Assembly: GCF_900099835.1 (NCBI RefSeq)
Contig: NZ_FNKP01000003.1
Location: forward strand, 992,001 to 1,056,000
Reading direction: 5' to 3'
Length of the DNA: 64,000 bases
Origin: Paraburkholderia fungorum
Lineage (GTDB): Bacteria > Pseudomonadota > Gammaproteobacteria > Burkholderiales > Burkholderiaceae
Both the position numbers and the translations under genes were made by a program. Shown piece after piece: positions 8,268 to 16,139 of this stretch (positions within the stretch are counted from its first letter, which is position 1; each line of letters opens with the position of its first letter). Below the pieces are notes generated by a model that had not been told where the DNA came from, did no database searches, and saw nothing but the letters and a program-made list of their open reading frames with translations.

Positions 8268-10031
8268 TCACGACGACAGGTCCAGTGCGTTAGTCAGGTC
8301 GCCCATCCCCGGTTGCCCGCGCCCGGCCATCGCGTCGTCGCGCATGCGGATGCCGTCGAGCGTTTCGAGGTCGAATACGCGTGTAATCAGCCGCAGGATC
8401 GACGCCGTGTCGTACACCGTGTGATCCACGTAGCCCTTCTTCGCGAACGGCGAGACCACCAGCGCGGGCACGCGCGTGCCCGGTCCCCAGCGGTCGCCTT
8501 TGGGCGGCGCGACGTGATCCCACCATCCGCCGTTTTCGTCGACGGTGATCACCACCACCATGTTTTCCCATTGCGGGCTGGCACGCAGCGCTTTCACCGC
8601 GTGCACGATATGGCGGTCGCCCGACGCGACATCCGCGTAGCCCGCGTGCATGTTCAGATTGCCCTGCGGCTTGTAGAACGTGACGGCCGGGAGCTTGCCC
8701 GCGCGGGCATCGGCGAGGAAGCGGTTGGTGCTTTCGTCGTCGCCGAGTCCGCCGTCGCGCAGATGTTGCGCGCGCGCGGCCGTGCCCGGTCCCAGGTTTG
8801 CAAAGTAGTTGAACGGCTGATGGTGATACTGGAAGTTCGGGATCAGCGGCGTGCCGTCGTTCGTGTTCTTGCCGCGCATGTCGAGCGTCTGCTGGAATGC
8901 GCCCGCGTACCACGCCCAGCTGATCCTGCGCTTGTCCAGCTTGTCACCGATGTTCTCGTGCACCTGCGGCGGCACGGCCATCGCGTTGCTGTCCAGCGTG
9001 AAGTCGACCACGCCGTTCGCGCCGACCTTGTAGGGCGTGGGCGCGAACGGCGGCATCATCGTGTTGACGGCGTAGCTGACGGTGCGGCCGTTTGCCAGCG
9101 TTTCGGGCGGCGTCAGTGCGCTCGGGCCGAACTTGGGGATGCCCTCCATCGCACTTTTCGGCGACGTCGCGAGCGGCTTCAGATTGGGATCGTCGGGACG
9201 TCCGCTGACGGTTTCCGCAATCTGGAATTTCGCGATGCTCTGCGCGGGATCGGGGTAGACCGGCGGCGTCGCGGCGATCAGATACTGGTGGTTCATGAAC
9301 GAGCCACCGAATGCGCCCTGGAAGAAGTTGTCGCACAGCACGAATTCGCCGGCGAGATCCCATAGCCGCAGGTCGTAGCTGGTGTTCGCGTAGTGGCCCA
9401 TCGTGAAGGCCGCCGAGTCCGCCCACGCGACGAACATATCGTTCTTGCCGCCGTTGATCTGCATCTGGTTCTGATAGAACACGTGCCACAAATCGTGCGT
9501 GACGAGCGACAGCGGCAGATTCTCGCCATTCGGGCCTTTCAGCGCGAAGGGCGCGTTCGGCAGATTGGTCTGGTATTGCTGGCCGGCTTTGTAGGTGACG
9601 CCGTCGACGGTCTGATCTTTGGTCAGCCAGCCGCCAGGCACGACGGGCAGTTGCGGCAACACGGTCGAGCCGTCGCGGTCGAGTTGCCGATAATCTTCCG
9701 GCTTCAGGCTGGAAAGCGGGCGTTCGACGCCGGGGAAATCGGCGAACAGGTTATTGAAGCTGCGATTTTCGGCATAGATCACGACGACCGTCTTCACCTT
9801 GGAGCGCAGCGCGCGATCGAACTGCGGTCCCGCCGCAACGCCGGTTACCGCCGACGCGCGCGAGGCAGGCTGCGCGCAACCGGCCAGTCCGCCGCCCACC
9901 GCCACCGCGGCGACGCCGCCGAGAAAGTGGCGACGCCCCGGACGCTGCGGTGCCTGCGGGCTATTGCTGTCGGTTGCGCTGTCAGGTTGTTCGTTGTCGG
10001 GGGACGAGGCGGGCGGTTCTTGGTTTTTCAT
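8268..10031 (-). CDS. Tat-exported acid phosphatase/phospholipase C-type phosphoesterase (AcpA-like)
   Basis: Secreted phosphoesterase of 587 aa. After a polar leader the twin-arginine motif GRRHFLGG precedes a hydrophobic stretch ending in AGCAQP, which is also a possible lipobox. Catalytic-domain landmarks of the phosphoesterase (PLC/AcpA) family are present: VVIYAENRSFNNLFADFPG, DNFFQGAFGGSFMNHQ, VTVDENGGWWDHVAPP and RVPALVVSPFAKKGYVDHT. ATG at 10031 gives the Tat leader; the frame is open upstream to 10172. Acts in the periplasm or outside the cell on phosphomonoesters or phospholipids; which one cannot be read from sequence. Confidence 0.88.
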   Translation of the reverse strand: MKNQEPPASSPDNEQPDSATDSNSPQAPQRPGRRHFLGGVAAVAVGGGLAGCAQPASRASAVTGVAAGPQFDRALRSKVKTVVVIYAENRSFNNLFADFPGVERPLSSLKPEDYRQLDRDGSTVLPQLPVVPGGWLTKDQTVDGVTYKAGQQYQTNLPNAPFALKGPNGENLPLSLVTHDLWHVFYQNQMQINGGKNDMFVAWADSAAFTMGHYANTSYDLRLWDLAGEFVLCDNFFQGAFGGSFMNHQYLIAATPPVYPDPAQSIAKFQIAETVSGRPDDPNLKPLATSPKSAMEGIPKFGPSALTPPETLANGRTVSYAVNTMMPPFAPTPYKVGANGVVDFTLDSNAMAVPPQVHENIGDKLDKRRISWAWYAGAFQQTLDMRGKNTNDGTPLIPNFQYHHQPFNYFANLGPGTAARAQHLRDGGLGDDESTNRFLADARAGKLPAVTFYKPQGNLNMHAGYADVASGDRHIVHAVKALRASPQWENMVVVITVDENGGWWDHVAPPKGDRWGPGTRVPALVVSPFAKKGYVDHTVYDTASILRLITRVFDLETLDGIRMRDDAMAGRGQPGMGDLTNALDLSS

Positions 10032-10307
10032 CTGATGTCCAGGGATGAGGAAAGATTGCACGAAGCTTGCGCCGGGCGGGGCCCTATCTTTGCGTACCGT
10101 TCGTGACATTCCCATGACAGAGGAAAATGTGCAACCGCGTGGGGCGGGGTTTTGATGCAAGCTGCGGTGCATTTCTCATGGATTCGGCGGGGCGGGCACG
10201 CTCCCCTCAATCGTGAATGCTTCGTGGCACCGAAGTCGCCTGCCTGGCGACGCCGCTGTTGTCCTTAACCCGCGCATCTCCCCGCGTCGAGATGAAGCTA
10301 GGCCGGC

Positions 10308-10420
10308 TCAGGCCTGACGGCCCGCCATGACACCGCCATCCACCGGCAGGACCGTGCCGGTAAGTCGCCATGCGTGACCGGGTTGCAGTCTGGCCGCGTC
10401 GTGTACCACTCCCGCATGTG
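10308..10420 (-). pseudogene. C-terminal remnant of a short-chain dehydrogenase/reductase
   Basis: Minus-strand reading gives a short tail with GTVLPVDGGVMAGRQA and a stop. The VDGG element is the typical C-terminal motif of SDR enzymes. No upstream catalytic YxxxK region or start is present: homology ends near 10420 where the acquired island begins. Only the last 35 or so residues remain. Confidence 0.7.
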
Positions 10421-10480
10421 CGGCCCTCACACGTTCGGCACCGCGACGGCCAGCGACTCTGACAAGTGGTGAGGTGTGCG

Positions 10481-10690
10481 ATGAACAGGAAACTTAAGGT
10501 GGACCTGAGCGGCGACCGGCCTTCTATCCTGTGCGACGGCGAGATTGTAGGAGGCGTGACGCGTGCCGAGATTTACCTTGAACCCAACGAACTGCCGTTG
10601 CTGGTTCTGATGGTCAACATGTTCGATGTCGAAGGTGGCTCGTTGCCGCCCGGCTGGGAACCCGGCAAGCCATACAGGGATACGGAGTAG
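10481..10690 (+). CDS. Small hypothetical protein next to AlpA-type regulator
   Basis: 69 aa from ATG at 10481 (AGGTG just upstream); an in-frame GTG lies at 10466. The sequence (LKVDLSGDRPSILCDGEIVG, then PPGWEPGKPYRD) is not one I recognise. It precedes the AlpA-type gene by 2 bases, so the two are co-transcribed at the edge of the island. Confidence 0.55.
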   Translation: MNRKLKVDLSGDRPSILCDGEIVGGVTRAEIYLEPNELPLLVLMVNMFDVEGGSLPPGWEPGKPYRDTE

Positions 10691-10692
10691 CT

Positions 10693-11001
10693 ATGAACTC
10701 ACGGACGAAGAACGCAGCGCGCACGGATGTTGAACGCAGGGTGAGCGAACGCCTGCTGCGCATGCCGGAGGTGGCGCAGCGCGTCGGCCTGTCCAATTCC
10801 ACAATCTATCTGAAGGTCGCGCAGGGTCAGTTTCCACGACCTATCAAGGTCGGCGCCACGGCAGTTCGCTGGCGTGAAAGCGAGGTGGATCAATGGATAG
10901 CCGACTGCATTGCAGCGGATGCACACCGTCATTCCGAAACCGGCAAGGGGCCGACACCCCAGCCGCCACGACAGGCAAAACCCACCGGACCAGAGGCATA
11001 A
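10693..11001 (+). CDS. AlpA-family phage-type transcriptional regulator
   Basis: 102 aa with the MerR-like/excisionase-like HTH of AlpA proteins: RLLRMPEVAQRVGLSNSTIY, GQFPRPIKVG, then AVRWRESEVDQWI. Such proteins control integrase or excision genes of cryptic prophages and islands, yet no integrase lies nearby here. Its last codons lie in a 50-bp sequence repeated at 11676-11725. Supports a mobile origin for 10.4-17.6 kb. Confidence 0.85.
   Translation: MNSRTKNAARTDVERRVSERLLRMPEVAQRVGLSNSTIYLKVAQGQFPRPIKVGATAVRWRESEVDQWIADCIAADAHRHSETGKGPTPQPPRQAKPTGPEA
10921..10970 (+). repeat. 50-bp imperfect direct repeat, copy 1
   Basis: Begins GCACACCGTCATTC and ends AGCCGCCACG; lies in the 3' part of the AlpA-type gene. 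Copy 2 at 11676-11725 differs at about 4 positions. Confidence 0.85.
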
Positions 11002-11097
11002 CCCTAGGCACTATCGGTCCGCAGTTCGCTTCGCTGCGTATTTTCCTTGGGATGTTGCTTCCGTGAAATCCCAACTGCCGCATGGTTGCCGATCGTC

Positions 11098-11631
11098 CTA
11101 GGGTCCGATATGGACGACTGCCGAGGTCGAGTTCTCGTCAATGTCAGGCTGTCCGTTCTTGTCAGTCGTACCTGTGTGAATCTTCATCTCGGTGATTACC
11201 TGCACTGTGCTGTCCACCGGTAGAACGATTGTTTGCATATCGTCCATTTCGGCATTCGGCAGGAATTCGTAACTGTCTCCCGCCAGTTTTAGCAGATCGA
11301 CACTCGCGATGAGGTCGCCTTCATCTTCATGAAATACCGTTCCGGCTTTTGCGTCGGGAGTGAGCTTGCGTATGCGCAACTGATAGGTGTCACCTAGAGC
11401 GCTATTGAGTTCGAAGGTCGTGTTGCGAGGGTTCTTTGACTTCGCGTGAACCACAAGCAAGCGCAGATCGCCGCGATAAGGAAGTATCTGTGTTTCGAGC
11501 GTGATGTTGTCCTGCCAGTCGGTTGAGCCGCCGAGTCTGAACGTATAAAGCGCCCATATGCCAGCGCAGACTATTGCGACACACGACAGGAATTTCAAAA
11601 ACAGGTCAGCGAATTCGGTAGCTTTTTTCAT
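11098..11631 (-). CDS. Membrane-anchored hypothetical protein
   Basis: 177 aa from ATG at 11631. One N-terminal membrane helix (FLKFLSCVAIVCAGIWALYT, about residues 12-31) is followed by a soluble, probably periplasmic domain rich in beta-strand-like segments. Family not recognised. It is the last gene on the minus-strand side of the PAAR/lysozyme island, so an envelope-protection role is conceivable, but this is only context. Confidence 0.6.
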   Translation of the reverse strand: MKKATEFADLFLKFLSCVAIVCAGIWALYTFRLGGSTDWQDNITLETQILPYRGDLRLLVVHAKSKNPRNTTFELNSALGDTYQLRIRKLTPDAKAGTVFHEDEGDLIASVDLLKLAGDSYEFLPNAEMDDMQTIVLPVDSTVQVITEMKIHTGTTDKNGQPDIDENSTSAVVHIGP

Positions 11632-11675
11632 AATGGTCTTCGCGGGTAGGCACGCCATGATAACGAATGTTGATT

Positions 11676-11725
11676 GCACACCGTCATTCTGAGACCGGCA
11701 AGGAGCCGACACCCCAGCCGCCACG
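11676..11725 (+). repeat. 50-bp imperfect direct repeat, copy 2
   Basis: Second copy of the 10921-10970 sequence, here outside any gene. The two copies bracket the membrane-anchored hypothetical gene. Confidence 0.85.
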
Positions 11726-11827
11726 TAAGGCGAGTCACTCAGGATCAGAACGATAGGCACCGAGACGTCAAAACGGCTGTGTGTATGAAAGGTGTACCCC
11801 GCGCACCCCGGGTGCGCGACATCGCCG

Positions 11828-12312
11828 TTAGTTACCGATACTCTGCAAATCGATGATTCGTTCCTTTGCGATGCGCGCCATACAATCCCAAAACGTCATA
11901 TAGCGCATCGACGCCACTGCTAAGGAATAGGTTTCAACGTAGCATTGATTTTCGCGATAATCCTGCCAGGCCTTCTGCGCTTTTACAAAGTAAGCCGATG
12001 CTATCGGGTCATCGTCGGCCTTCAGTGCCACATCGCCGTTCCTGTATGCCTTCTCTATAGACTTGACCGTTACTTCCAGTTCCGCAGATGTCTGCTCGAA
12101 TCGTCTTTCACCGCAAACCTCTAAATCAGAGGTAGAGGCATTCTTGCCTGTGTTGCACAGGAGGTCAATTTCCACCCGCGTGTGCCCGGAGAAGTAAGCA
12201 GCAGATGGCACGAATTCGCGATAGTCGAACACGCCGGAATATCGGTCTTTGCCAATGCAGGCGCTGCAATAGCGAGTGACAAAAGCGCGAATGTGCTGCA
12301 AGGGAGTTTCAT
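11828..12312 (-). pseudogene. LprI-type lysozyme inhibitor homologue, frameshifted
   Basis: The signal peptide (MKLPCSTFALLSLAIAAPAL, from 12312) is in one frame and the body (FDYREFVPS ... AQKAWQDYRENQCYVE ... FWDCMARIAKERI) in another. The join near 12235-12255 needs a one-base change. The body is paralogous to the next gene upstream, sharing FDYR, FxxAQxxWxxYRxxQCY and FWxCM. These motifs belong to the LprI/DUF1311-like periplasmic lysozyme-inhibitor group. Either a pseudogene or a sequence error. Confidence 0.65.
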
Positions 12313-12363
12313 GTTCGACCGTAGATACGAGAAGGCCGCGTAGGAAGCGCGACTGCGAAAGGA

Positions 12364-12867
12364 TTACTGTGTTGCGTCAGGCTTCGAAAGTTCATCGATC
12401 CTCGTCTTCGTGATGATTTCCATACAAGTCCAAAAATCAATGAAACGGATGGACGCCTCTCCGATTTCGTACACGTTGGCGTAGCACTGACTGTCTCTGT
12501 AGTTCTGCCAGTGGCTTTGTGCCTGTTTGAAATATGGCAAAGCAATCGGGTTATGGCGCTTTCGAAGCTCTATGTCGCTTTGATCGATTTCCCTTTCGGT
12601 GGCTTCGACCGCTTTGGTGAGCGTTGCCTTGGCAGACTCAAACTTGAACTGGGCGCATGTTGTCAGTTCCATCGTTCCCAAAGACTCGCTTTTGCACAGT
12701 TCTGCGATCTGTTGGCTAGTCTTTCCCTGGAACTGACTGATCGCGGGTTCCGTTTTCCTGTAGTCGAACGTGCTTCCATAGATCGAAGCCGAGTGCGCAA
12801 TGGAAGCACTGGCCCCGCAGAGAGAAGAGCCGAAGATCCACGTGCAAAGAAATTTAGCGATTCGCAT
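12364..12867 (-). CDS. LprI-type lysozyme inhibitor-like periplasmic protein
   Basis: 167 aa with a signal peptide (MRIAKFLCTWIFGSSLCGAS) and a mature domain containing FDYRKTEPAISQ, AQSHWQNYRDSQCYAN and FWTCMEIITKTRI. This W..YR...CY pattern marks the LprI/DUF1311-like family, which binds and inhibits lysozymes in the periplasm. Upstream, overlapping its start, lies a short scar encoding RQREARLF that resembles the end of the lysozyme at 14486-15064. ATG at 12867 is preferred over TTG at 12870. Confidence 0.65.
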   Translation of the reverse strand: MRIAKFLCTWIFGSSLCGASASIAHSASIYGSTFDYRKTEPAISQFQGKTSQQIAELCKSESLGTMELTTCAQFKFESAKATLTKAVEATEREIDQSDIELRKRHNPIALPYFKQAQSHWQNYRDSQCYANVYEIGEASIRFIDFWTCMEIITKTRIDELSKPDATQ

Positions 12868-12933
12868 CAATACTCGCTCGTCGAACAGGCGTGCCTCACG
12901 CTGGCGACAGCCTGCGGCGGCTCGTTTCCGGCA

Positions 12934-13386
12934 TCATTTTGTGCGTCCGAGAATTCTATTGACCTTTGAACACTCTGGATGCTCTGACGACTCCATGTCG
13001 TCTGAGCAAGTCAACCATTTATAGAATTCGAGTTTCTGTTTAGCGGTATCTTGCCGACAGGCTGCAACTTGAAAATCTGTATCAGGCATGTAATTGCCTG
13101 TCCAGTCACTGAAGGCCATTCCAAATAACTTGCAATCGGACTGAAGTTTTTCGCTCCATAAATCGTGATTCTTTTCAAGCTCTGCGAGGTTGTCTCCCTT
13201 CAGCTTGGCGTGGAGATTTTGATAGAATTTTTCAGCGTCGTTCAGGATGTTTTTCGTGTCCGCACTAGTACAGGCCAAGAAATCATCGTGCGTTTTCGCC
13301 TTTGCTTCACAATTGGCGTCCGCGTATGTAGCGCAACTAGCGCACGCTAGGAGCAGCGCGAGGGAAACTTTAGTAAGCTGCATCAT
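12934..13386 (-). CDS. LprI-type lysozyme inhibitor-like periplasmic protein
   Basis: 150 aa: signal peptide MMQLTKVSLALLLACASCAT, then a small cysteine-rich domain (NCEAKAKTHDDFLACTS, DLWSEKLQSDCKLFG, VAACRQDTAKQKLEFYKWL). Probable periplasmic immunity protein in the PAAR/lysozyme cluster. Its start overlaps a scar (reading EAHPFATGVYDA in another frame) of a lysozyme 3' end, the same overlap seen between the intact lysozyme and its neighbour at 14499. Confidence 0.6.
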   Translation of the reverse strand: MMQLTKVSLALLLACASCATYADANCEAKAKTHDDFLACTSADTKNILNDAEKFYQNLHAKLKGDNLAELEKNHDLWSEKLQSDCKLFGMAFSDWTGNYMPDTDFQVAACRQDTAKQKLEFYKWLTCSDDMESSEHPECSKVNRILGRTK

Positions 13387-13438
13387 AGACGCCCGTGGCG
13401 AACGGGTGTGCCTCGCGCTGGCGACGCCGTGCGACGGA

Positions 13439-14095
13439 TCAAACATCGGCGCTTCCCAGATGATTTATACAAAACCTTCGCACGGCGGCCGACCGCGTTT
13501 CGTGCGTTGACGCTTCGCTCTTTAGCAACATCGAACGACAAACAGGCTCGTAGCGCTGCCAGACATCACCAATTATCTCTTGCATCCCCTCAATTTCCCC
13601 TCGAGAGATGCTAGAAATTGTTTCATTCGCTGCTTCGAAATAGCGGAGGCCACAAATATGGAATGCCTTTACAAACTGCAAACGCAGAGAATCGTCCAGG
13701 GGACGTAACCATTGCGTTACCGCGCATACGCTACGCCAGCTTGATTCGACCATCCATCCGTTTAGGCGCCGCCGCAGCCAAGGCATCTTGCTCGCGCTTG
13801 CGCGCCTGATTAACGCGGCTTCGTCAAGATCGAGTCCGGCCCATTGGCTAAAAATGGACAGCAGATTGGGAGTCGCCTCGGGAAATACCTCGATCCAGAA
13901 GATCCGTTCCAATGTTCCATCGTCATAACCCGATTTGGCGCAGCAATTGGCAATGTATGGCACAGACCAGCGGACTTCGGTATCGAGAAATATGTCACTC
14001 ATTGCCGCCCAGACCGGTCGTCGGCGTGCTAAGTCTTCGGGAGACAAGCTTGGCGCGGCCCGGCGATCTGCACCACGGGCGGGGCTTTTCACCAT
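13439..14095 (-). CDS. DUF7079-like hypothetical protein
   Basis: 218 aa. The N-terminal half has RRRPVWAAMSDIFLDTEVRW, LERIFWIEVFPEATPNLLS and WAGLDLDEAAL, which resembles the DUF7079 family; the C-terminal half is not recognised. No signal peptide, so cytoplasmic. ATG at 14095 overlaps the upstream inhibitor stop by 7 bases, indicating coupled translation. A second, cytoplasmic component of the cluster; role unknown. Confidence 0.6.
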   Translation of the reverse strand: MVKSPARGADRRAAPSLSPEDLARRRPVWAAMSDIFLDTEVRWSVPYIANCCAKSGYDDGTLERIFWIEVFPEATPNLLSIFSQWAGLDLDEAALIRRASASKMPWLRRRLNGWMVESSWRSVCAVTQWLRPLDDSLRLQFVKAFHICGLRYFEAANETISSISRGEIEGMQEIIGDVWQRYEPVCRSMLLKSEASTHETRSAAVRRFCINHLGSADV

Positions 14096-14499
14096 TGGGA
14101 CATTTTTAGCAGATCCGAAAGGAACGAATTCTGCGACTTTCGCACTTGGTATACACATCCTGCGTAAAGCGCAGGATACATGGAGCCATCTGGACTTTTT
14201 CCCCATCCTGCGCCCGCGTCGCGCTGCAACTCACAGAACTTCAATGCTTTGTCCTGCGCAACCATATACGCGTGCAGCAGCGTTGCATGTGGATTGCCCT
14301 TCGGTATTCCCGCGCGTAAGGTGGTGTAGATTTCTTTATTCTTTTTGACCAGATCGGAACTCAACTGGCCGTAACATAACGTGTCTCCGTAGCCGCCGCC
14401 GAGATGCTTTAAACAGTCCGCATTGGACTGCGCGGAGGCCGCGCCATAAGTGCTTGCAAATGCAAAGAAGGCAACGATCCATTTCTTAGTGAGAGGCAT
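14089..14499 (-). CDS. LprI-type lysozyme inhibitor, probable immunity protein for the adjacent lysozyme
   Basis: 136 aa with signal peptide MPLTKKWIVAFFAFASTYG and cysteine-containing mature part (NADCLKHLGGGYGDTLCYGQ ... ALKFCELQRDAG ... YAGCVYQVRKS). Similar to LprI/DUF1311 proteins by the paired cysteines and the central helix. Starts 14 bases inside the lysozyme gene end, so the two are translationally coupled, as expected for an effector and its periplasmic immunity protein. Confidence 0.65.
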   Translation of the reverse strand: MPLTKKWIVAFFAFASTYGAASAQSNADCLKHLGGGYGDTLCYGQLSSDLVKKNKEIYTTLRAGIPKGNPHATLLHAYMVAQDKALKFCELQRDAGAGWGKSPDGSMYPALYAGCVYQVRKSQNSFLSDLLKMSQW

Positions 14500-15064
14500 C
14501 GTAGACCCCGGTCGAAAAAAGACGAGCCTCTGTGAAACGTCTCGGTGGTAGACCCGGATTGCTGCCGACGCGATAGGTACGAATGTAATCGAACATGGAG
14601 CCGTATTCCCCTCGGTTAGTTTTGTCGATGATTGCCGTAGCGCCATCACCTGCGCCACAGTTATATACAACACTAACTAGAGCATCGTATTCAAACTGAA
14701 ATAGTGGCACGTGTACATCGCTATTCAATCGTCTCTGTGCTTTCTCAATATCTCGCTTCTTGAATTCACGCGCACGTTCCAACGAGATCGTCTGACTTAC
14801 CTGAATATTGTCGGCGGGAAGGATTCGATGACCGCATCCAACTGTTGGGATGCCAACGTTATCTCTGTACGCTTTCAGGATAAAACCGTCCGTAACGAAG
14901 TGTCCTTGAAAGTTTGTACCATTTAAGGTACCAGATTCCCATACTGCAATGAACAAAAGACCGTCGTTGGACACTGTCCACGGCTTTCCTAGCCGTTCAC
15001 AGTAGGCTGTCGTACATGAATTCGGATTTGTATTTGTAACTGCGGTAGCGAGTGCGTCAGGCAT
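14486..15064 (-). CDS. GH24 (T4-type) lysozyme-like protein, probable T6SS effector
   Basis: 192 aa muramidase candidate. ILKAYRDNVGIPTVGCGHR matches the T4 lysozyme active-site region; Asp68 and Thr74 have the D-x5-T spacing of T4 Asp20/Thr26, and Glu43 (VWESG) would be the acid. The Glu-Asp spacing is 25 residues rather than 9, so an insertion of about 16 residues sits in the active-site hairpin. FEYDALVSVVYNCGAG is the usual helix of the family. No signal peptide or holin is nearby, but PAAR genes are immediately upstream, which suggests delivery by a type VI spike. ATG at 15064 has AGGAG at ideal spacing. Confidence 0.75.
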   Translation of the reverse strand: MPDALATAVTNTNPNSCTTAYCERLGKPWTVSNDGLLFIAVWESGTLNGTNFQGHFVTDGFILKAYRDNVGIPTVGCGHRILPADNIQVSQTISLERAREFKKRDIEKAQRRLNSDVHVPLFQFEYDALVSVVYNCGAGDGATAIIDKTNRGEYGSMFDYIRTYRVGSNPGLPPRRFTEARLFSTGVYDASH

Positions 15065-15576
15065 CATATCTCCTGTTTATGACCAAGGTAAATTCGAATG
15101 GACTCGGCGGCTCGTGTTTCATAGCGCTTAGTGCGTCCCGATGAATCAGTTATGCCGTGTCGCAATTCACCAGACGGCATGCGAGCCGTGTAATAAGTGT
15201 CCGCGAGGGGATTCCGTTTGCATCGGTCAACAGTGAACTGTTCGTCATATGTGGCACTGAGCGGTGTTGTGAATTCTTCACTTCGAGTACTTTCGCCGCT
15301 ATCAGAGTAAAAAGCGTTGGAGCCTGCCGAGGCGAATACCCGATTCTTTCGGCACGGACACATGACCCAATCCAAGTCCTTGACCATAGGTTCACCGCCG
15401 TCCATCCAATCACTACGGGTGCCGTAGATCGGCCATGCACCTTTGCAGTTTCCGCACGTCGCTTTATTCTTTTTGCGTGCGTACATCTTGCCATCTTCGT
15501 TATAGAAGTCACTGCGGCCAGTTACTTCCCCATCCGTGGTGGTGCGGTCCCGGTCCGCAACGAGTCGATCAAACAT
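15064..15576 (-). CDS. PAAR-domain T6SS spike-tip protein with YDEQF C-terminal extension (copy 3)
   Basis: 170 aa. The N-terminal PAAR-like region has cysteine pairs (ATCGNCKGAWPI, VMCPCRKNRVF) as in metal-binding PAAR tips of Burkholderiales. The C-terminal domain (YDEQFTV ... TYYTARMPSGELRHGITD ... IRIYLGH) is shared by all three PAAR genes here and is the beta-rich extension also found on VgrG/PAAR proteins. Overlaps the lysozyme start by 1-4 bases, arguing that this PAAR carries that lysozyme. Confidence 0.8.
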   Translation of the reverse strand: MFDRLVADRDRTTTDGEVTGRSDFYNEDGKMYARKKNKATCGNCKGAWPIYGTRSDWMDGGEPMVKDLDWVMCPCRKNRVFASAGSNAFYSDSGESTRSEEFTTPLSATYDEQFTVDRCKRNPLADTYYTARMPSGELRHGITDSSGRTKRYETRAAESIRIYLGHKQEI

Positions 15577-15578
15577 GC

Positions 15579-16139
15579 TTACTCCCTATGCCCAAGATAA
15601 ATACGCAGGTGTTGCGCCGCGTCCGTGATATAGCGAGTTGTTCTGCCAGATGAGTCGGTAAGTCCGTGTTGCAGTTCACCCGATGGCAATCGAACGGTGT
15701 AGTAGGTATTCAGGAGCGCTTTTCCTGAGGCATCGGTCAGCGTGAACTGTTCGTCGTAGACGAGGCTTTGCAACGGCCCTTTAGCGAAGGATGCACGCGC
15801 TTCGTTGTCTCGGTCAGTGATTCTCCATTTACGTCCGTATAAGGCGATGATGCGGGGATGTTGTGCGCACTTGCAAAGAACGATATCGCCGCCGACTGCT
15901 TGACGACGATTATTGACACGATCAAGGAGGCGACGCCTGTCGCCCACGCCAGCGCCATACGTAATGACACCAGTGGTATTGCAGGCCGGACAATACGCAT
16001 CGTCCCCGATGAAGGCCAGACTGCGACGCTTGCCGTCTTCGCCCTGAATTGTTGCGCCCTGTTTCATTGCAAACACGCGGCTACCATTGCCGCTTGTCAG
16101 CGGATCATCTTCGACCGCTGCATAGTAGATGACGGACAT
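15579..16139 (-). CDS. PAAR-domain T6SS spike-tip protein with YDEQF C-terminal extension (copy 2)
   Basis: 186 aa. Cysteine pairs YCPACNTTGVI and VLCKCAQHPRI mark the PAAR core, and YDEQFTLTDASGKALLNTYY ... LPSGELQHGLTDSSGRTTRY is the extension. Lies 2 bases upstream of copy 3 and starts directly after the stop of copy 1. Tandem PAAR copies imply alternative spike tips for different effectors. Confidence 0.8.
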   Translation of the reverse strand: MSVIYYAAVEDDPLTSGNGSRVFAMKQGATIQGEDGKRRSLAFIGDDAYCPACNTTGVITYGAGVGDRRRLLDRVNNRRQAVGGDIVLCKCAQHPRIIALYGRKWRITDRDNEARASFAKGPLQSLVYDEQFTLTDASGKALLNTYYTVRLPSGELQHGLTDSSGRTTRYITDAAQHLRIYLGHRE

